Of a stretch of DNA of 64,000 nt, positions 1-12,288 are shown piece by piece. The stretch is from Syngnathus acus (lineage: Eukaryota > Chordata > Actinopteri > Syngnathiformes > Syngnathidae): the NCBI RefSeq assembly GCF_901709675.1, contig NC_051104.1, positions 7,322,501-7,386,500 on the forward strand, in the 5' to 3' direction. The notes under the pieces are model-generated. The model searched no databases, was not told the DNA's origin, and saw only the letters and a program-made list of their open reading frames with translations. The first letter of the stretch is position 1. The number at the start of each line of letters is the position of its first letter. The position numbers and the translations under genes were made by a program.

Positions 1-1321
1 AAAATGCTAAAGCTAGATAAGGATAGCTTCTTCATCTGCTTACAATGGATATTTTCCATCTCTTTCCTCATCACCATTGTTTTTTGAGAATAGGTCAAAA
101 GGCAAAAAAGGTAGAGTGGGTAGAGTTCATCCTTTGCTGCCGTCTGAAATGAGGTCAACTCATCCGCTTTATCTTTCTTGAAGTCATGAAAAGGATCAGC
201 AGAAATTAAAACTAAGAATGTGACGCCACGTATTGTTATTAATAATCTGACATGCCAATTAAAATCATCAGTGTTTGATGAGTCCATATACAGTCGAGTA
301 TATTCAAACTTCTTCTCCCCATTAACTTGACATGAAAAATCCACAACAGATTCACACTACGTTACGTTTGAATTACAAATCTACAGTGTAGTCTCATTTG
401 TGAGTGACACATATCTCATTTATGCTCTTAGACTGGCTTGGATTGTAATTGGCTAGACTAGACTGACATAAAACTGATTATTAGTAGTTTGCCTTGTTGT
501 CCAATTTGTGCTCAGCTTGGTAATAACGTCCAAACAGTAGACTATGGCAGCACAGTGGACTAAAGAGGCCTTATTAACCTTGTGTTTGCAGGCTAGCACT
601 GGCACCCTGGCATTTAATAACAACACTATTGATTGGGCATAGAGCAACAGAACCGCCTCAGAGAATCAAGCATGCCGAGGATCACGGGTCACGCTTCTCT
701 CGTCCCCTCACCGCTCACATATGACGGGTTGACGCTATTAAATTAGCATTTCAAATGTCCCCTTGGAGAGGTTACTGTGCTGTAAAGATAGATCAGCCGC
801 TTCCCCTGGAGGCCAAAGTTAATGAGATCTCACCACACCTTTGTTCCAAGAAATTTATAGAATTGTTTTGATAGTGGGCAACTTTAGAGGTGGTAGCTCC
901 ACGCGGAATTCATTCTTCACACTCATTGATCACAATCAATACTTCCTGGTATATTATACTGTTGAGCCAGTGATCTTTGTGTTGTCATGGCAACTAGAGT
1001 GACCTGGCAGGTAGTTACCATGGATTCTCAACTACTACCTTGGTGGGAACCTTCTGACCTTCAATTTAGCCCGGAGCGTGTCTAACAAAGACAAGACAGC
1101 AAAGGTGGGAGGATGTTTTCCTTAATCGTTCCAACCTTCACACTGGGATATCGTCATTAGGTGGTCATGCGTGTTACAGAGTTGGGAGGCCAGCAGGTGT
1201 TCTGTGGCCTCTTGTAGTCTTTGTCAATGACGCAACATAACTGCAGGTACTGATTGTATCCTGTATTGCTTGACTTCCATACAGCCCCGATTGGGCTCAG
1301 TTCCCACTCCAGGATGATTTG
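1..1321. other. Non-coding, no gene recognised
   Basis: No open frame here is flanked by plausible splice sites or resembles a known protein. The stretch at about 660-860 is less AT-rich than its surroundings and contains several TAAT/ATTA homeodomain-type cores, so it could be a regulatory element, but nothing in the sequence alone proves this. Confidence 0.5.
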
Positions 1322-1437
1322 GATGAGAGTGTGAATGGTTTTCTTTCTTCGTGTGCCCTGTGGCTGACTGGCAACCAATTCAGAGTGTAGTCTCAGCTGG
1401 GATACGGTCCAGCTCCGAGCAATTCTGAACAGAATGC
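1322..1437 (+). repeat. Degenerate teleost SINE/L2-type repeat fragment
   Basis: The order 'gtgtgaatggtt', 'gtgccctgtgg', 'ctggcaaccaattcag', then 'cagctgggatacggtccagc' follows a 3' consensus that is abundant in teleost genomes (gtgccctg.gattggctggc.accagttcagggtgt...agctgggataggctccagc). It is diverged by substitutions and small gaps. The family name is from memory of the consensus. A much shorter related piece lies near 59180-59216. Confidence 0.6.
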
Positions 1438-4400
1438 AAAATTGTAAACAAATGGGCTATACGTAGCAGAAATACAAAAACCAATGGGCTATACATGTCC
1501 AAATCATGTGGAATTCTTTGGTGACCCATTCCATGCATTACATTGTGTCGTATTTAAAAACTAGAGAGATACAGTGTTCTTTCGCTTTAAGACTTTATCA
1601 TGTCATACTTTGAAACGCACAAAACCTGCTGGTTCTCACGCTGGGCTGGCAAATTTAGTGCCTCCACGAAATCAAAGCAAGACTCATGATATTAGTGATT
1701 GACAATTCTTCAACAGCTAAATGCACGTACTTGCCATGATAAATGGATAAAGACAAGATGCGTATTGAAATGTCTGGTAATGATCACAACACACAAGGTC
1801 AACGGGCTCATTGGTCTTTCTTTAGTCCTAATTGACTTTGTGTTCCCTGGTAAATTAGTTTCTCTCTGACATTGATATCAAAAAATGATGATATCACAAA
1901 TATCAGGGGAAAAATATATCACTTGTGATGCAAATTTGCATTGCAGAAAACCAATAAAGTCCAATATCGTCTGAAATAATCACATCAGTGAATATGCATG
2001 CATTCCATTCCCTGGCTGCGACATGGACATGTGTGCAACTAGAAAGTAAATAAGCTCAACTGTTTGTGTCGTCTTGTCTCCGCACGGCCCAGTGAGACGG
2101 AGGGAAGCAGAGGAAGACAGATATTGTGCATGTCTGTTCAAAGGATTTGTTTCGTTTCTTATTCCCTATGAGAATGCCTGTCTGCCACTCTAAAGCTTGC
2201 GCATTGCGAGCCTAATTGGCCTGAACAACAGTGTGCGGTTAAGCTTGCTTCTCGTCCAAGGCTGTGGTATTTTGTTTAGATTTTTTTTTTTTGTTTGGGG
2301 AGGGGGTGCTTTCATACAATAGTCTTTCGATTATAGCAGAATCTAGTTAATTAGCAAAGCCAAATCATGCACATTCAATCCTGGCCAAGCCAAAAATAAA
2401 TGACAGCACAAATTAAATGCCAGATGGCATTTGAAAAGTCACCATCACTTTTCCAAATTGTGTCAAGCTTTTTGTTTGTGTGAAGCAGCCAAACCGCCAA
2501 CTCGTTTCTGATCCTCACTGTGGACTTAAAAATATTGTTCAAGGCACACCCAGCCACATCTTTATACTTGGTGTGGATCTGAAACCCACAATGCACCACA
2601 GATTGTATCTCCAACCAACTAGACTCCATTTATAATGAATGAGTGTGACAATAGAGGTGTCTTCTGGGTGGAGAAAAAAAGATCATGCTTTAAAATATGA
2701 TACAATACAGAGAAACGTTACTCACGGCATTTCTCAGAAGCGAGAGACAAAAGAGCAGAGGCATTAACGCAATTCAAATTCATGAGCCGCCAAACATGTA
2801 CGTCAAATGATATGCAACGGCGATTGTTGTTAACGTCATGAATTATACATCCGCGCAAGACACAGATGAGTGAAATCAACGTTCACTTCTCATCCTACAA
2901 CCCAGCCATGCTGGAGACGTCGCACGAGATGGAACCAAAACATCAATTAGTAGACGGCGTGATGCCACATGAGTGACCACGGCGTTTTGCTTACACACAC
3001 AAAAGAATGTTGCCATTTTCTCAACGAATATTCTCATTACGGGGAAGTTGTCAGCAGGAATTCCACAGCTGTTGATGATCACATGTATGGAGAACACAGC
3101 ACTGGCAATTAGCATCCTTCCATCCATCCATCCAAGCTTATTTTGTAACCAAACTTTTTTTTACCAATAAAAGTATAATTACCTGCTTTAAGGGGTGGAT
3201 AAAATCACCACCTGTTATATTTGTGATCACAGTCGGATAACTGAAGAAGGTAACTTAAGGAAGATCATTTCCTCAGATTCTTCAATGAATTCAGTCCTGT
3301 GAAAAATGTACGGAAAAGTAAGTGTCGAGAAGGGCACAATTAATAAATACAAATTACCATCTATATAATTTTCCACTGAATTGCTCATATTCCCTATCAT
3401 TCACTGCATCCCCATATACGAGGCACCTACGCTTTCCTTCTATCGCATCTGTAATATATAATTCAGCAAATGTTAACAGCATAGAAACCTATTTGGTAGC
3501 TTAGCAACCACATGCTTATGCCGGCCCGCTGTGGATGCCACGAAAAAACAAAATGCAGTGTGAAAAAGCCTTAAATTGGCTGTAGGTGTCAAAAAAATAA
3601 TAATATAAACTTGTGCTCCTTTTGTGGTAGTTTTGACACTTTTGGTAGCTGAATAAATTGAATCGATGAATAATCGTTTTTATTAATCATGCTTTCTATA
3701 TCAGTCAAGATAGTGTTGATAAGAAGGCGGCAATGAGAATCAACAATTGAATCATGTGCTGCTGGTTTGCCTTGCAGAAATACCAATGTTGCACGTTGTG
3801 TATCTAAGGCTCCACTTTGATGCTAAATGAAGTCGGGCGCACCTGCTAGCTGAGCTCATTATTAATACAGCTCATCAAGTATGGAGAGTGAGCCCCAGAT
3901 GTGACGCCGTGGCTGCTCTTGTATCTGCACATTTTTCCATGTACTGTACTTTACATTTCACATCCTTTTGGCGTGTGAAAATTCTGACTTTCTTCATCAC
4001 AAGCTCTCCATTTTCCACCTCCCTGTCTTTCACTTTACACTCCATCTCCCCATCATTTTCGCCACTTACCCCTTCCTGTGAATTCCCGCTTGTGTCACCT
4101 GCATCCTTAACCCAGTGTACCTTCACGCTGTTTTGTCACTTCACATTTTCCTCACCGCTCTCCTCTTTTTATCACTATCATTTCTTGACTTCTTTCTTTG
4201 TCTCCCTGGCTGATCGGGAAGACAATAGAGTGGAGGAGGAGGAGGGATGATGATGATGATGGAGGGAGCCCCATCTGTGGCTAGCTCATTAGAACAAGGA
4301 GCAGAAAGCACACTAGAAGGCATCCACACACACTTTGCTGCCCTGCTGGCACCATTCCAACGCTGACACATCGCTATCTCCAAATCTGGCTGTCATTAAT

Positions 4401-5353
4401 CACACCGTGTACAACACATAACAACAATGTGAATGGTGCGATGCTTTCGAAACCACCTGCACTGTCAAGCGACTCTGGCAAATTCAATGGAAACTTAAAC
4501 TATGCCCTAAGCCCTCAGACATTTGCTTTCCTTTACAAATGACAAAAAGAGTACATTGCATTTGAAATGGAGAGATTAAAAGCTGAAGGGCACTCAGATG
4601 GTGCAGGGAAAAAAAAGAGAATCCACATAAGCTTACTTTTTGACCGGCACGTGAAATTCGTGACACATGATTGAAGGGATTTAAAACAGTCTTATCCATC
4701 TTGAACAGTTCTTCCCTTTTATCGGAGACTTTATTCATAAAACCTGTTTGGCACATTATCTGCAGAGTTTCTAATGTCAAGGCCAAATCTTTTTCAACAC
4801 CTCTAAGAATGACATGTTATACCTCGAAAAAGTTTGACAACCCTTTTTGGTTTTAACCGGGAGGTCGGCAGATGGTGAAGGGACACTTGGTGCAAGTGAA
4901 AGTCGTATCTCCACTCAGCCAATACATGAGCTTAATAAGAACTGGGGTAGTATTAGGGCCACCTGTTCATTTTTACAAAATGAAAAATGCTCATACCAAA
5001 AGGATTACGTTTCGACATTTGTAAAATAAAAGATTTGAAAGAGCTCTCTGTGGATGAACAAGTGCGGTGTTGCTGCACTACAAAGTAAAATTACTGTAAT
5101 AAAGCATTTTTGCCACAACTATGAAGGAGTAGAAGGGCACCAAATGGCAAAGAAGAAATAAAAGCAGAAGTAAAATGAAACTTTTTTTTAAGGTCCTTTA
5201 AATATATCTTGAATTCTGAACCAAACAATTTTTTTCTTAAAAAAACATCTTGCACTGTAGTGTTAAGAAATAATAATTAAAAAAGATCAAATAAAACAAG
5301 GAAACTAAGCATTAGAATGTTAAAAGACCCCCACCCTTTTACAGATGATGACT

Positions 5354-5367
5354 CCACAAGGGGGCGC
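5354..5367 (+). promoter_or_regulatory. CTCF-like motif
   Basis: CCACAAGGGGGCGC matches the vertebrate CTCF core (CCASYAGRKGGCRC) at all but one position. Single motif matches occur by chance, so occupancy is inference. Confidence 0.35.
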
Positions 5368-8300
5368 AAATTCCCTATGCATAATCCAATGATTGACATG
5401 TCTTACCAGTTATACTATTACACAACAATTTCAGTTGTTGTTTTTTTTGAAGGGGGGCACTTACATAATGAACATGCTAGAAACCACCAATGCATATGTG
5501 GTGTAACTTAACCTGTGACCATTGAGCATGTACAAATGATTCAGTGCAGGACAGTGCAAGCACTTTGATACTCTAAGTAGCTTCATAATAGGCAAGGGAT
5601 ATTTTTAAAGTGATAAATGTACTTCTCTCATTTTCTCCCTTTTATCAACGTAGTCCTATTGACTCTTAGAGGTCAAAAGCTCAGTGACAAGCCGGTCCTC
5701 CAGTAAAGGATTTCTCTTGCCACTCAAGGCCATCCTTGCCACTAGAAACTGAAGGCCTTGAACCTTAATCTTGTAGTCCACAACTAATCATAGCATCAAG
5801 CTTAGAGTACAACTCATCTATGACCATATTTCACTTGTCAAAGTGGATGTTGAACGTGCTAAATTTACAACGCGACATCAATGCGAGGATCTGCCCAAGG
5901 ATGACGAGGAATAACGCAACAGTATATGACCATTAAACTATGTTAGTCATTGAAAAGTATTTTCATTATAATGCAGCCAGACGCTGTCATCAGCACTTAT
6001 GAAGAAAACGGTAATGATTACACATTAGTTTTTTGAATGGACACAATTAAGAGCAAGATAGATCATTGCTTAAATATGTCCCCGTGGGACGGCCATGCTA
6101 GATGCTATAATGTACCGTGAGGGGAAAGAAGAGTGATGCTACAGGTTTAATGGCGCGTAACGTGTATTTAATCGTGTAACACTTCGACCCTTATGGGGAA
6201 CATTGTAAAAGTGTCCATTAGCGACTGTGCATTGTGTGTTTTGTCATTAAAAGAGCTCATCGTAGAAAAAGCATGAATGATTGATGAGCGTATGGGGGCT
6301 GTCAACACCTCCCACGAGTCCATCAAAATGCAATCAAAGCAGCGGGCAAGTTCACAGCTCGTGTCACTCGGCTGTGGTCCACCCATGACATATGCTTAGA
6401 TGAAAGAGAAAGCATCAAATCTTAAATGTCCCACTTTGCCTTTTTTCATTTTTTTCTTTCGTCAGTCATTCCAGAAATGTTGGAAATATGCTGCAGTATT
6501 TTGCTCAAAAGAGTGACTGTTTTGCTATTGGAGGGAATGCTGATGACAGTTAAGCATTCACATTCGTCCATAATGTGTCACTTGAAATGTAAAATACTTG
6601 CTACTTGGACCTGCTGAAAATTTCCTCTAATTGGTTATGGCCCTGACATGGCACTCGCCTACACCGGCGGCGCTAGAAGGGGTTCTGCGGGGGCACTGCC
6701 CCCCCCCCCCCCCTCCCGGGAATTATGGTCATTTCCACCCATCCCCTGCAGGAAAAATTTAATCGATCTGCGTTTTCTGAAGAATTTGGTGGGGGGGTTA
6801 AAAAAAACAGGTACAGACTAAATCTAATTTCTTTAAGTGCTCAATCCAAAAAAAAAAAAAACATCCTGGCCCTGCAAACTTTAAAGAGGTCAAAAGAGTC
6901 TCACTCGCTGGCTACTTAGTGTGTCGTTTTACTATTCCGATAACTCCCAGGGAAAAGAAAATCAAAGCAGAAAGGAAGTAAAGGTCATTTTGGCGTCCGC
7001 CGCGTCTCGACTAGTTTATGACAAAGTGGCGAAACGTGAAACAACCCCAAGTATATGGCTCCAGGTGGACTAACTATTGATGCAAACGCCTCTTCGGTCA
7101 TCAGCATCCCTCTTTCGAGGCCAGCTCATCATGGCAGCACTTTGGACTGTCGTCAGCACTCCATCCTCGTGGACGCCAGCCAGCAGCCGCGCCGACCGAT
7201 CAATAGGCACCGGCGGCTAGCTTTGCCCCACCCCCCCCCGTCTCAACTACAACACTATAAAGACTGCTGTGTTGTGCCGCCGCTGCATAATGATTAAGCA
7301 TCCCACGCTGCTGTGTGAATTAGCCTAATCTGTGTCCGCAACCAAAGGACGGACGGGGACTTCACATGCCCGCTAGAGACAGAAAAGAAGCTCGTTTTTG
7401 GAAATTTAGACGAAAGGAAGGCGCATGAGAGGGGGTCGCGTGTTTGTGACAAAGAGAAATATGGCACGAGAACGCACTGATGATGGTAATAAGTTGTGAA
7501 ATGGTTTCTCACTTTATTAAAGCGGAACCTCAAATGCCACCATTTGTAATTGCATGCCTCCATTTTCTATACAGCTCATTAGAGATGCAGCCAAGTTGGA
7601 GACAGCTTTGGAACATTCATGGGGAACAACTTCAAATTTTGCGGTCAGCAAATCTCACAAGACCTCAGCTCAGCCAGCGGCAAATGACCTCGACTTATGT
7701 TGTACTTTTTGCCTCATTGTTTTCAAAACAGCAAATAGGTGATTTTTTTTCAAATAACAGATGGGTTGCAAAATATCTTCAGAATGATCTCAATAAAAAC
7801 AAAAGACCCTTGATGAAAACTAACAAAATAACTATAACTAAACATTTCCGTTAACTAAATGAAATTAAAAAAAAAAACGCTTTCAAAAAATAAGTGAAAT
7901 TACATGTTGCATAACTAACCAGAATTCAGTACAGTCATAGCAAAAACTACCTTGTTTTTGGTTTTGTCAATTAATTTCATAGACAAGCTGATCTTATTTT
8001 AAATCTGTTTATTATTTATTTTACAGGAAGATCAAAAAGTCTGTAGCTGATTATTTTCTATTTCCTTTACACCCGGCAAGGAAAATTGGTTTGAAATACA
8101 GCGTAAACGAATTGAAAATCCTCAGCCTCTGCGAATGGACTGAGTTGACCTTAATGGTTCCACTGTGTAGCTTTTATACCCTTGACTATTAACTTCTACT
8201 GTCTGGGACCGTACGTGGTAATGTCGGAGTCCAGTAATTTGCCCCCTGAGATACATTCATGTAAATTGGACCTTGAGGGACACCAAAGTGCCCCTCAACA

Positions 8301-8587
8301 TGACACACGATTCGTGTTTTACTTTGGACATCCACACTGCATTTAAGTTCAAGTCAGAGGAAAAACATTGGCAATCTCCAAAGCAAAGCTTCTTCTTTTT
8401 TTTTTTTAACACTTACAGTATGTTCTCAGAGTTCAATGCCATACGGTGAGACCTTGGCGTATATAATCGAACCTTTTCCCCCTGCTCGCTGCATGATGAT
8501 GCTGTCCATCATGTACCTGTCAAAGTGCTGACATGCAGGAGGCTGTGCATGTAGCCACATCATGTCTAATAACACGCACCCACCCCC

Positions 8588-8618
8588 CTCCTCTCCTCTC
8601 CTCTCCTCTCCTCTCCTC
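8588..8618 (+). repeat. (CTCCT)n microsatellite
   Basis: About six uninterrupted copies of a CTCCT pentamer, followed by an imperfect CT-rich extension. Confidence 0.9.
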
Positions 8619-9047
8619 CCTCCAGCTCATCAGCAGGATCTATTGCACGCCCTTGACAAACTGCCAGCGCAATCCCTCTCCTGCAAAATGTCTATTTATC
8701 ATCCCAAGTAAGGCGAAACATGGACATTTCCCCGGATCATCTGTGGAACTCATTGAGAGCAAGCAGTGTATTAAAAGCAGAACTTCACTTAGTTTTAACG
8801 AGCCTTCCTTTTCTCTCACGCAAGAGTACCTTCAAATACAATCAATGATGCCATCGGATCACTATTGAGGCAGTATGCATGTTGTCTGATCCAATTTTGA
8901 GGGCAACAAAAGATTTTGAATAAGCTCCTCCATACATGACCAAGTGTGTCCAACAAACATTTTGCACGTCCCAATGTGGTGGGCGACAACATGCCATTTA
9001 AATCCTCCATGTTTAAAAGCATCAAATAAAATCACGCCAAGACTTAC

Positions 9048-9480
9048 CTAAATGAGATCGTGGCCACCGTCCCAGCCACCGGCGTCTCCTCAATTCACCG
9101 TCCGCCCCTAGTGTGCCTTTCCTCGGGGTCCAATTCGCAGCGTGCTCGCCTCAGTTTAGGATAGAAGAGCGCGTCCGGTCGGCTCGTCCTGCTTCCGGGG
9201 ATGTGGAGGATGCAGCGTGCATTTGCAGTTTGCAAAAGGACTCAGGCATCCGCGTGGCGCAGGTGGAGGAGGACGGATGATGGGAAGAAGAAGAAAAAGC
9301 AGGTAGCTCGAGGGCTTAGGAGCGGAGGGAGGGAGCGAGGGAGGGAGGGAGGTGTGCAGGCGCTGGGAGAGCGGAGAAGCACTGCGGTGACAGGAAGATC
9401 ACCGGCCGGAAAGGAGGCAGACAGCCGCTCTCTGTCTCGCTCGGCCACTCACTAACCGGCTCGCTCGCGCACGCGTCAGT
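9048..9480 (-). promoter_or_regulatory. GC/CpG-rich candidate promoter and first exon of an unidentified minus-strand gene
   Basis: This roughly 430-bp block is clearly GC- and CpG-rich against AT-rich flanks. On the minus strand its left edge reads CATTTAG followed by the strong donor GTAAGTC (exon edge at 9048), with no ATG in the final part of the putative exon, as expected for an untranslated first exon. In human the next gene beyond IL7 is STMN2, pointing away from IL7, and a minus-strand gene here would have that orientation. No stathmin coding exon was found inside the window, so the gene identity stays open. The open frames on both strands inside the block look like by-products of base composition. 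Confidence 0.4.
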
Positions 9481-9559
9481 TGCGCCCTTTCAATCGTGTG
9501 GCGTGCTGTGCTGTGGTGTGGTGTGGCGCGCCCTCTGCAGCGGCAACGTCAATACAACA

Positions 9560-9588
9560 GGCAGGCAGGCAGGCAGGCGGGCAGGTGT
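9560..9588 (+). repeat. (GGCA)n microsatellite
   Basis: Short run of CAGG/GGCA tetramers next to the GC-rich block. Confidence 0.8.
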
Positions 9589-10129
9589 TCCCTCCTCTTC
9601 CGTGCATTGTTCCAAACTGTGCGTGGGAGGCGTCCTCCCTTGCAAACTCGCACTATCTATCCTATTGTGTTTCTCAAATCATCTGCAATCGGGAGTGAGC
9701 ATTTAGGTGCGATTTGTATAAGCTACTTCACGTTGGAGGCAATCATCATCATCATGGTGACAGTTATTTGTGCATTACCTTCAGGTGCGCGAGGGCTCGC
9801 TCGACCTCTGGTTCAAGCCCAACCCAACGGTGGTAGGCTGGATTTGACACCTGTGCGTGCAGTCCAATTTCAGGCAAATGAGGTGAAATTGGATCATTTC
9901 CGCATGTGCCAGGTGTGCAGTACCCCTCCCTTCCCTTCCATTCCATATGCATACTGCCGTTTTTATAATGAATATCAAATGATGTCGATTATCCAAAGTT
10001 AGCTCTTTTCGTCCTTCCTCGGCATGTTTTTATTCCTAAACTGCTGATCAGATCTTCAATCCTCGATGTCTGAGCAAACTTTCATGACCTTGCCTTGTTT
10101 GCTTGTTACCTTGCATGTTAGCAGGAAAA

Positions 10130-10143
10130 CCGCTAGAGGGCGC
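10130..10143 (+). promoter_or_regulatory. CTCF-like motif
   Basis: CCGCTAGAGGGCGC differs from the CTCF core at one position. It lies about 2 kb upstream of the il7 start. Binding is not shown. Confidence 0.35.
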
Positions 10144-11269
10144 TCTCGGTCTGAAATTCAACCTGAGCCCAATGCTGTACCTATGCAAAAAGCCTACAAA
10201 AATAATTAGACATAATGCTGCTATCATTTCAACAACGTGTAGAGATTTAATATTTGCTATTGTTAAATAAAAGAGGGCAAGAATTACAAATAAATACTTG
10301 GTACCATATATCAATTACATCAGAAGAAAAGATTTAGTAGGACATCCCATAAAAGTTATACTGCATGTAAAACACTATGCCCGTGTCATTCCATGAAGGC
10401 GCTGTCTCCGGGGGTGGTTCCAAACATTCTTTTCAGCTGTCAGATTCCACGCCCTGCTCAGCTAGTCCCACGCCAGATTCGGGTCAAAAGTGTGAAACTC
10501 GAAAATAAATAGTTGATTCAAAACATTTACCAAAGCGAGGCAAAACTGTTTTCAACTCGAAAAAACATTTCATACAAGTTTTTTATTTTTTATTTTTTTC
10601 AAACTCAACACTTTTATTTTCAGTTTCAAGTTTTATTTTTTCAAGTACGAGTTTTGTTTTTTCAAGTACAAAGCCCCTTTGACCTCCATAGGAACACACA
10701 ATTTGACAGCATAACGTTCTTCCACACAAAAAAGGCACTGACGACTCACACAAATCTCTAAATAGCCACATTTAAAAAGTGTTGCAATGCCACTTATGGG
10801 AAATAAACTCGGAATTGTAGCTTTCACTTACACATATGAAGCAAGAAACTATTACGGGATGTGTTTTAAAAGTCCCACCCTCATGTCTGTGTGTGACTTT
10901 GCCAACTATGTTTAAGTTTATGCAATAACTTTAAATTGCATGAGTGCATTAATAAATGAACTTCTTCCATTTACATTTGACAGGGATACGCTTAAACAAG
11001 CAAGGCATAGATATCAGAGTTACTTTTAAATATTGAAATTTAAAAGTCATATTAAAAACGGGTGTCATGCATTCAATGCAAATGAAAACAATGCAATTTA
11101 CCATTGAGGAAATCAACCACCATGCATTCCTGTTGGGGCATATCTCCACATATTTTGAAAGTGAATCATGATTCTCGTGGGCCAATTCAGGACGGGGGAA
11201 CTGCAGCTCAACCTCCTCGAAGACACTGCCAGGACAATTGAGGGCGGGCTCCTCCGGCAGCCCTTCGCT

Positions 11270-11554
11270 CTGACTTGGACTTTTTCATTGATTTTCATAT
11301 GATGTATTATTTGTGCCCTCTCTGCATCCATTTCAACCTGGTGATCCTGAAAGGGGGATCCTTCCATCTGTGGTCCCTTCTCAAGGTTTCTCATTTTCCC
11401 CTGGCAGGTTTTTTTTTGTTGAGTTTTTCCTTGCCCTTTTGGGAGCTTAAGATCAGGGGATGCTTTGAGAATAATTGTCAATTTTTGTCTATGTGAAGCC
11501 CTTTGAGACTGCTTGTGATTTAGGGCTATACAAATAAACTTGACTTGACTTGAA
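11270..11554 (+). repeat. 3' end of a teleost non-LTR retroelement
   Basis: The block contains 'cttctcaaggtttctca', 'cccctggcagg', 'gagtttttccttgccctttt', 'gtgaagccctttgagac' and 'gatttagggctatacaaataaa', ending in a (CTTGA)n tail. This series is familiar as the 3' region of a common teleost LINE-type family with a short tandem-repeat tail. No reverse-transcriptase coding sequence is present, so this is a 5'-truncated copy. Family assignment (CR1/L2/Rex1-like) is tentative. Confidence 0.65.
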
Positions 11555-12156
11555 CCATACCACAATCCCCAAAAAGAATCTAGCTGTGTGTGACGCACCA
11601 AAAGTGTTACCGTGGTAACGACTAGATTTGGACGGACGTCTTTAATGACCTGAGAGGTGTGGCAAAAACACACACCATTTGTTATGGTCACCACAATAAT
11701 CATATTGTACATACGGGCCTAATTAGACTTATTGCAGTCATAATGTGACATCCAAATCTATGACTTAGCTGCTCAAGTTTTGGGGGTGAGTCTTGCTTGA
11801 CAAATAGGGTCAGAAGATTCACAATTAAAGGCCGTGATTTCTTCTGTGGGTGATGTGCTATGTTTTTCATCTAAAGACGCCACACATGCACACACTAAGT
11901 GCATTCCAAATATAAATGATCATTTTCTCTTGATGATTAAAAATCGTTATGTGAATGGGCTATTATTGTCAAAGAAGGTGCGTAAAGTCCCACCTCCGTC
12001 TGAAAGAGTCGGTATTTGCACAGATTGAAATACGAGAGCAAAGTGGAAGCTACAGTGGCCACGGAAGTAAAAATCACAAAGCCACAGCCGGACGCGTGTG
12101 GGGCAGACAGGACGCGATCGCATTCAAACATACGCACGAGCCGAGCTGAGCTGTCC
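11555..12156. other. Upstream flank of il7
   Basis: No coding exon recognised. GC content rises from about 12050 towards the il7 leader (CpG-containing 'gacgcgtg', 'gacgcgatcgc'), so the core promoter probably lies at about 12050-12150. No clear TATA box was seen. Confidence 0.4.
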
Positions 12157-12288
12157 ATGCGCGGCGCGGTGCGGTGCGGACACCTTTGGAGGCGGTACAA
12201 TAACATGCGTGAACCGCATCTTCTCCGGACCATCTAAGCAGCATTAACAACTCCAAAATAATGAATGGCGATTATGAATGAAGAATGA
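12157..12288 (+). promoter_or_regulatory. il7: il7 5' leader with upstream ORFs
   Basis: Several ATGs precede the il7 start. One frame runs 12157-12237 (26 codons, with a second in-frame ATG at 12205). Another is 12261-12281 (MNGDYE). A third is 12274-12288 (MNEE), and its TGA overlaps the il7 ATG in an ATGA arrangement at 12285-12288. Mammalian IL7 mRNA is known for multiple inhibitory upstream ATGs, so translational restraint here is a reasonable inference. The transcription start is unknown, so the longest frame may not be in the transcript. Confidence 0.5.

Larger units (their letters stand above)
1438..9047. other. Intergenic, no coding gene recognised
   Basis: No supported gene. Visible features are a pyrimidine-rich stretch at about 3990-4210, followed by GAG/GAT triplet tracts at 4228-4262, a C15 run at 6699-6713, and a CTCCT pentamer repeat at 8588-8618. 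A non-repetitive block at about 6160-6390 contains PBX/MEIS-like cores (TGATTGAT, CTGTCAA). Open frames in the interval are short and show no family signature. Confidence 0.5.

Noticed and set aside
3888-4250. A 120-codon Ser/Phe/Leu-rich plus-strand frame
   Set aside because: Explained by the pyrimidine-rich tract; no homology seen.
9201-9455. Plus-strand open frame of 84 codons rich in Arg/Lys in the GC-rich block
   Set aside because: Follows from GC and purine-rich composition; no domain, and the overlapping minus-strand frame is equally open. A donor on the minus strand better explains the block.
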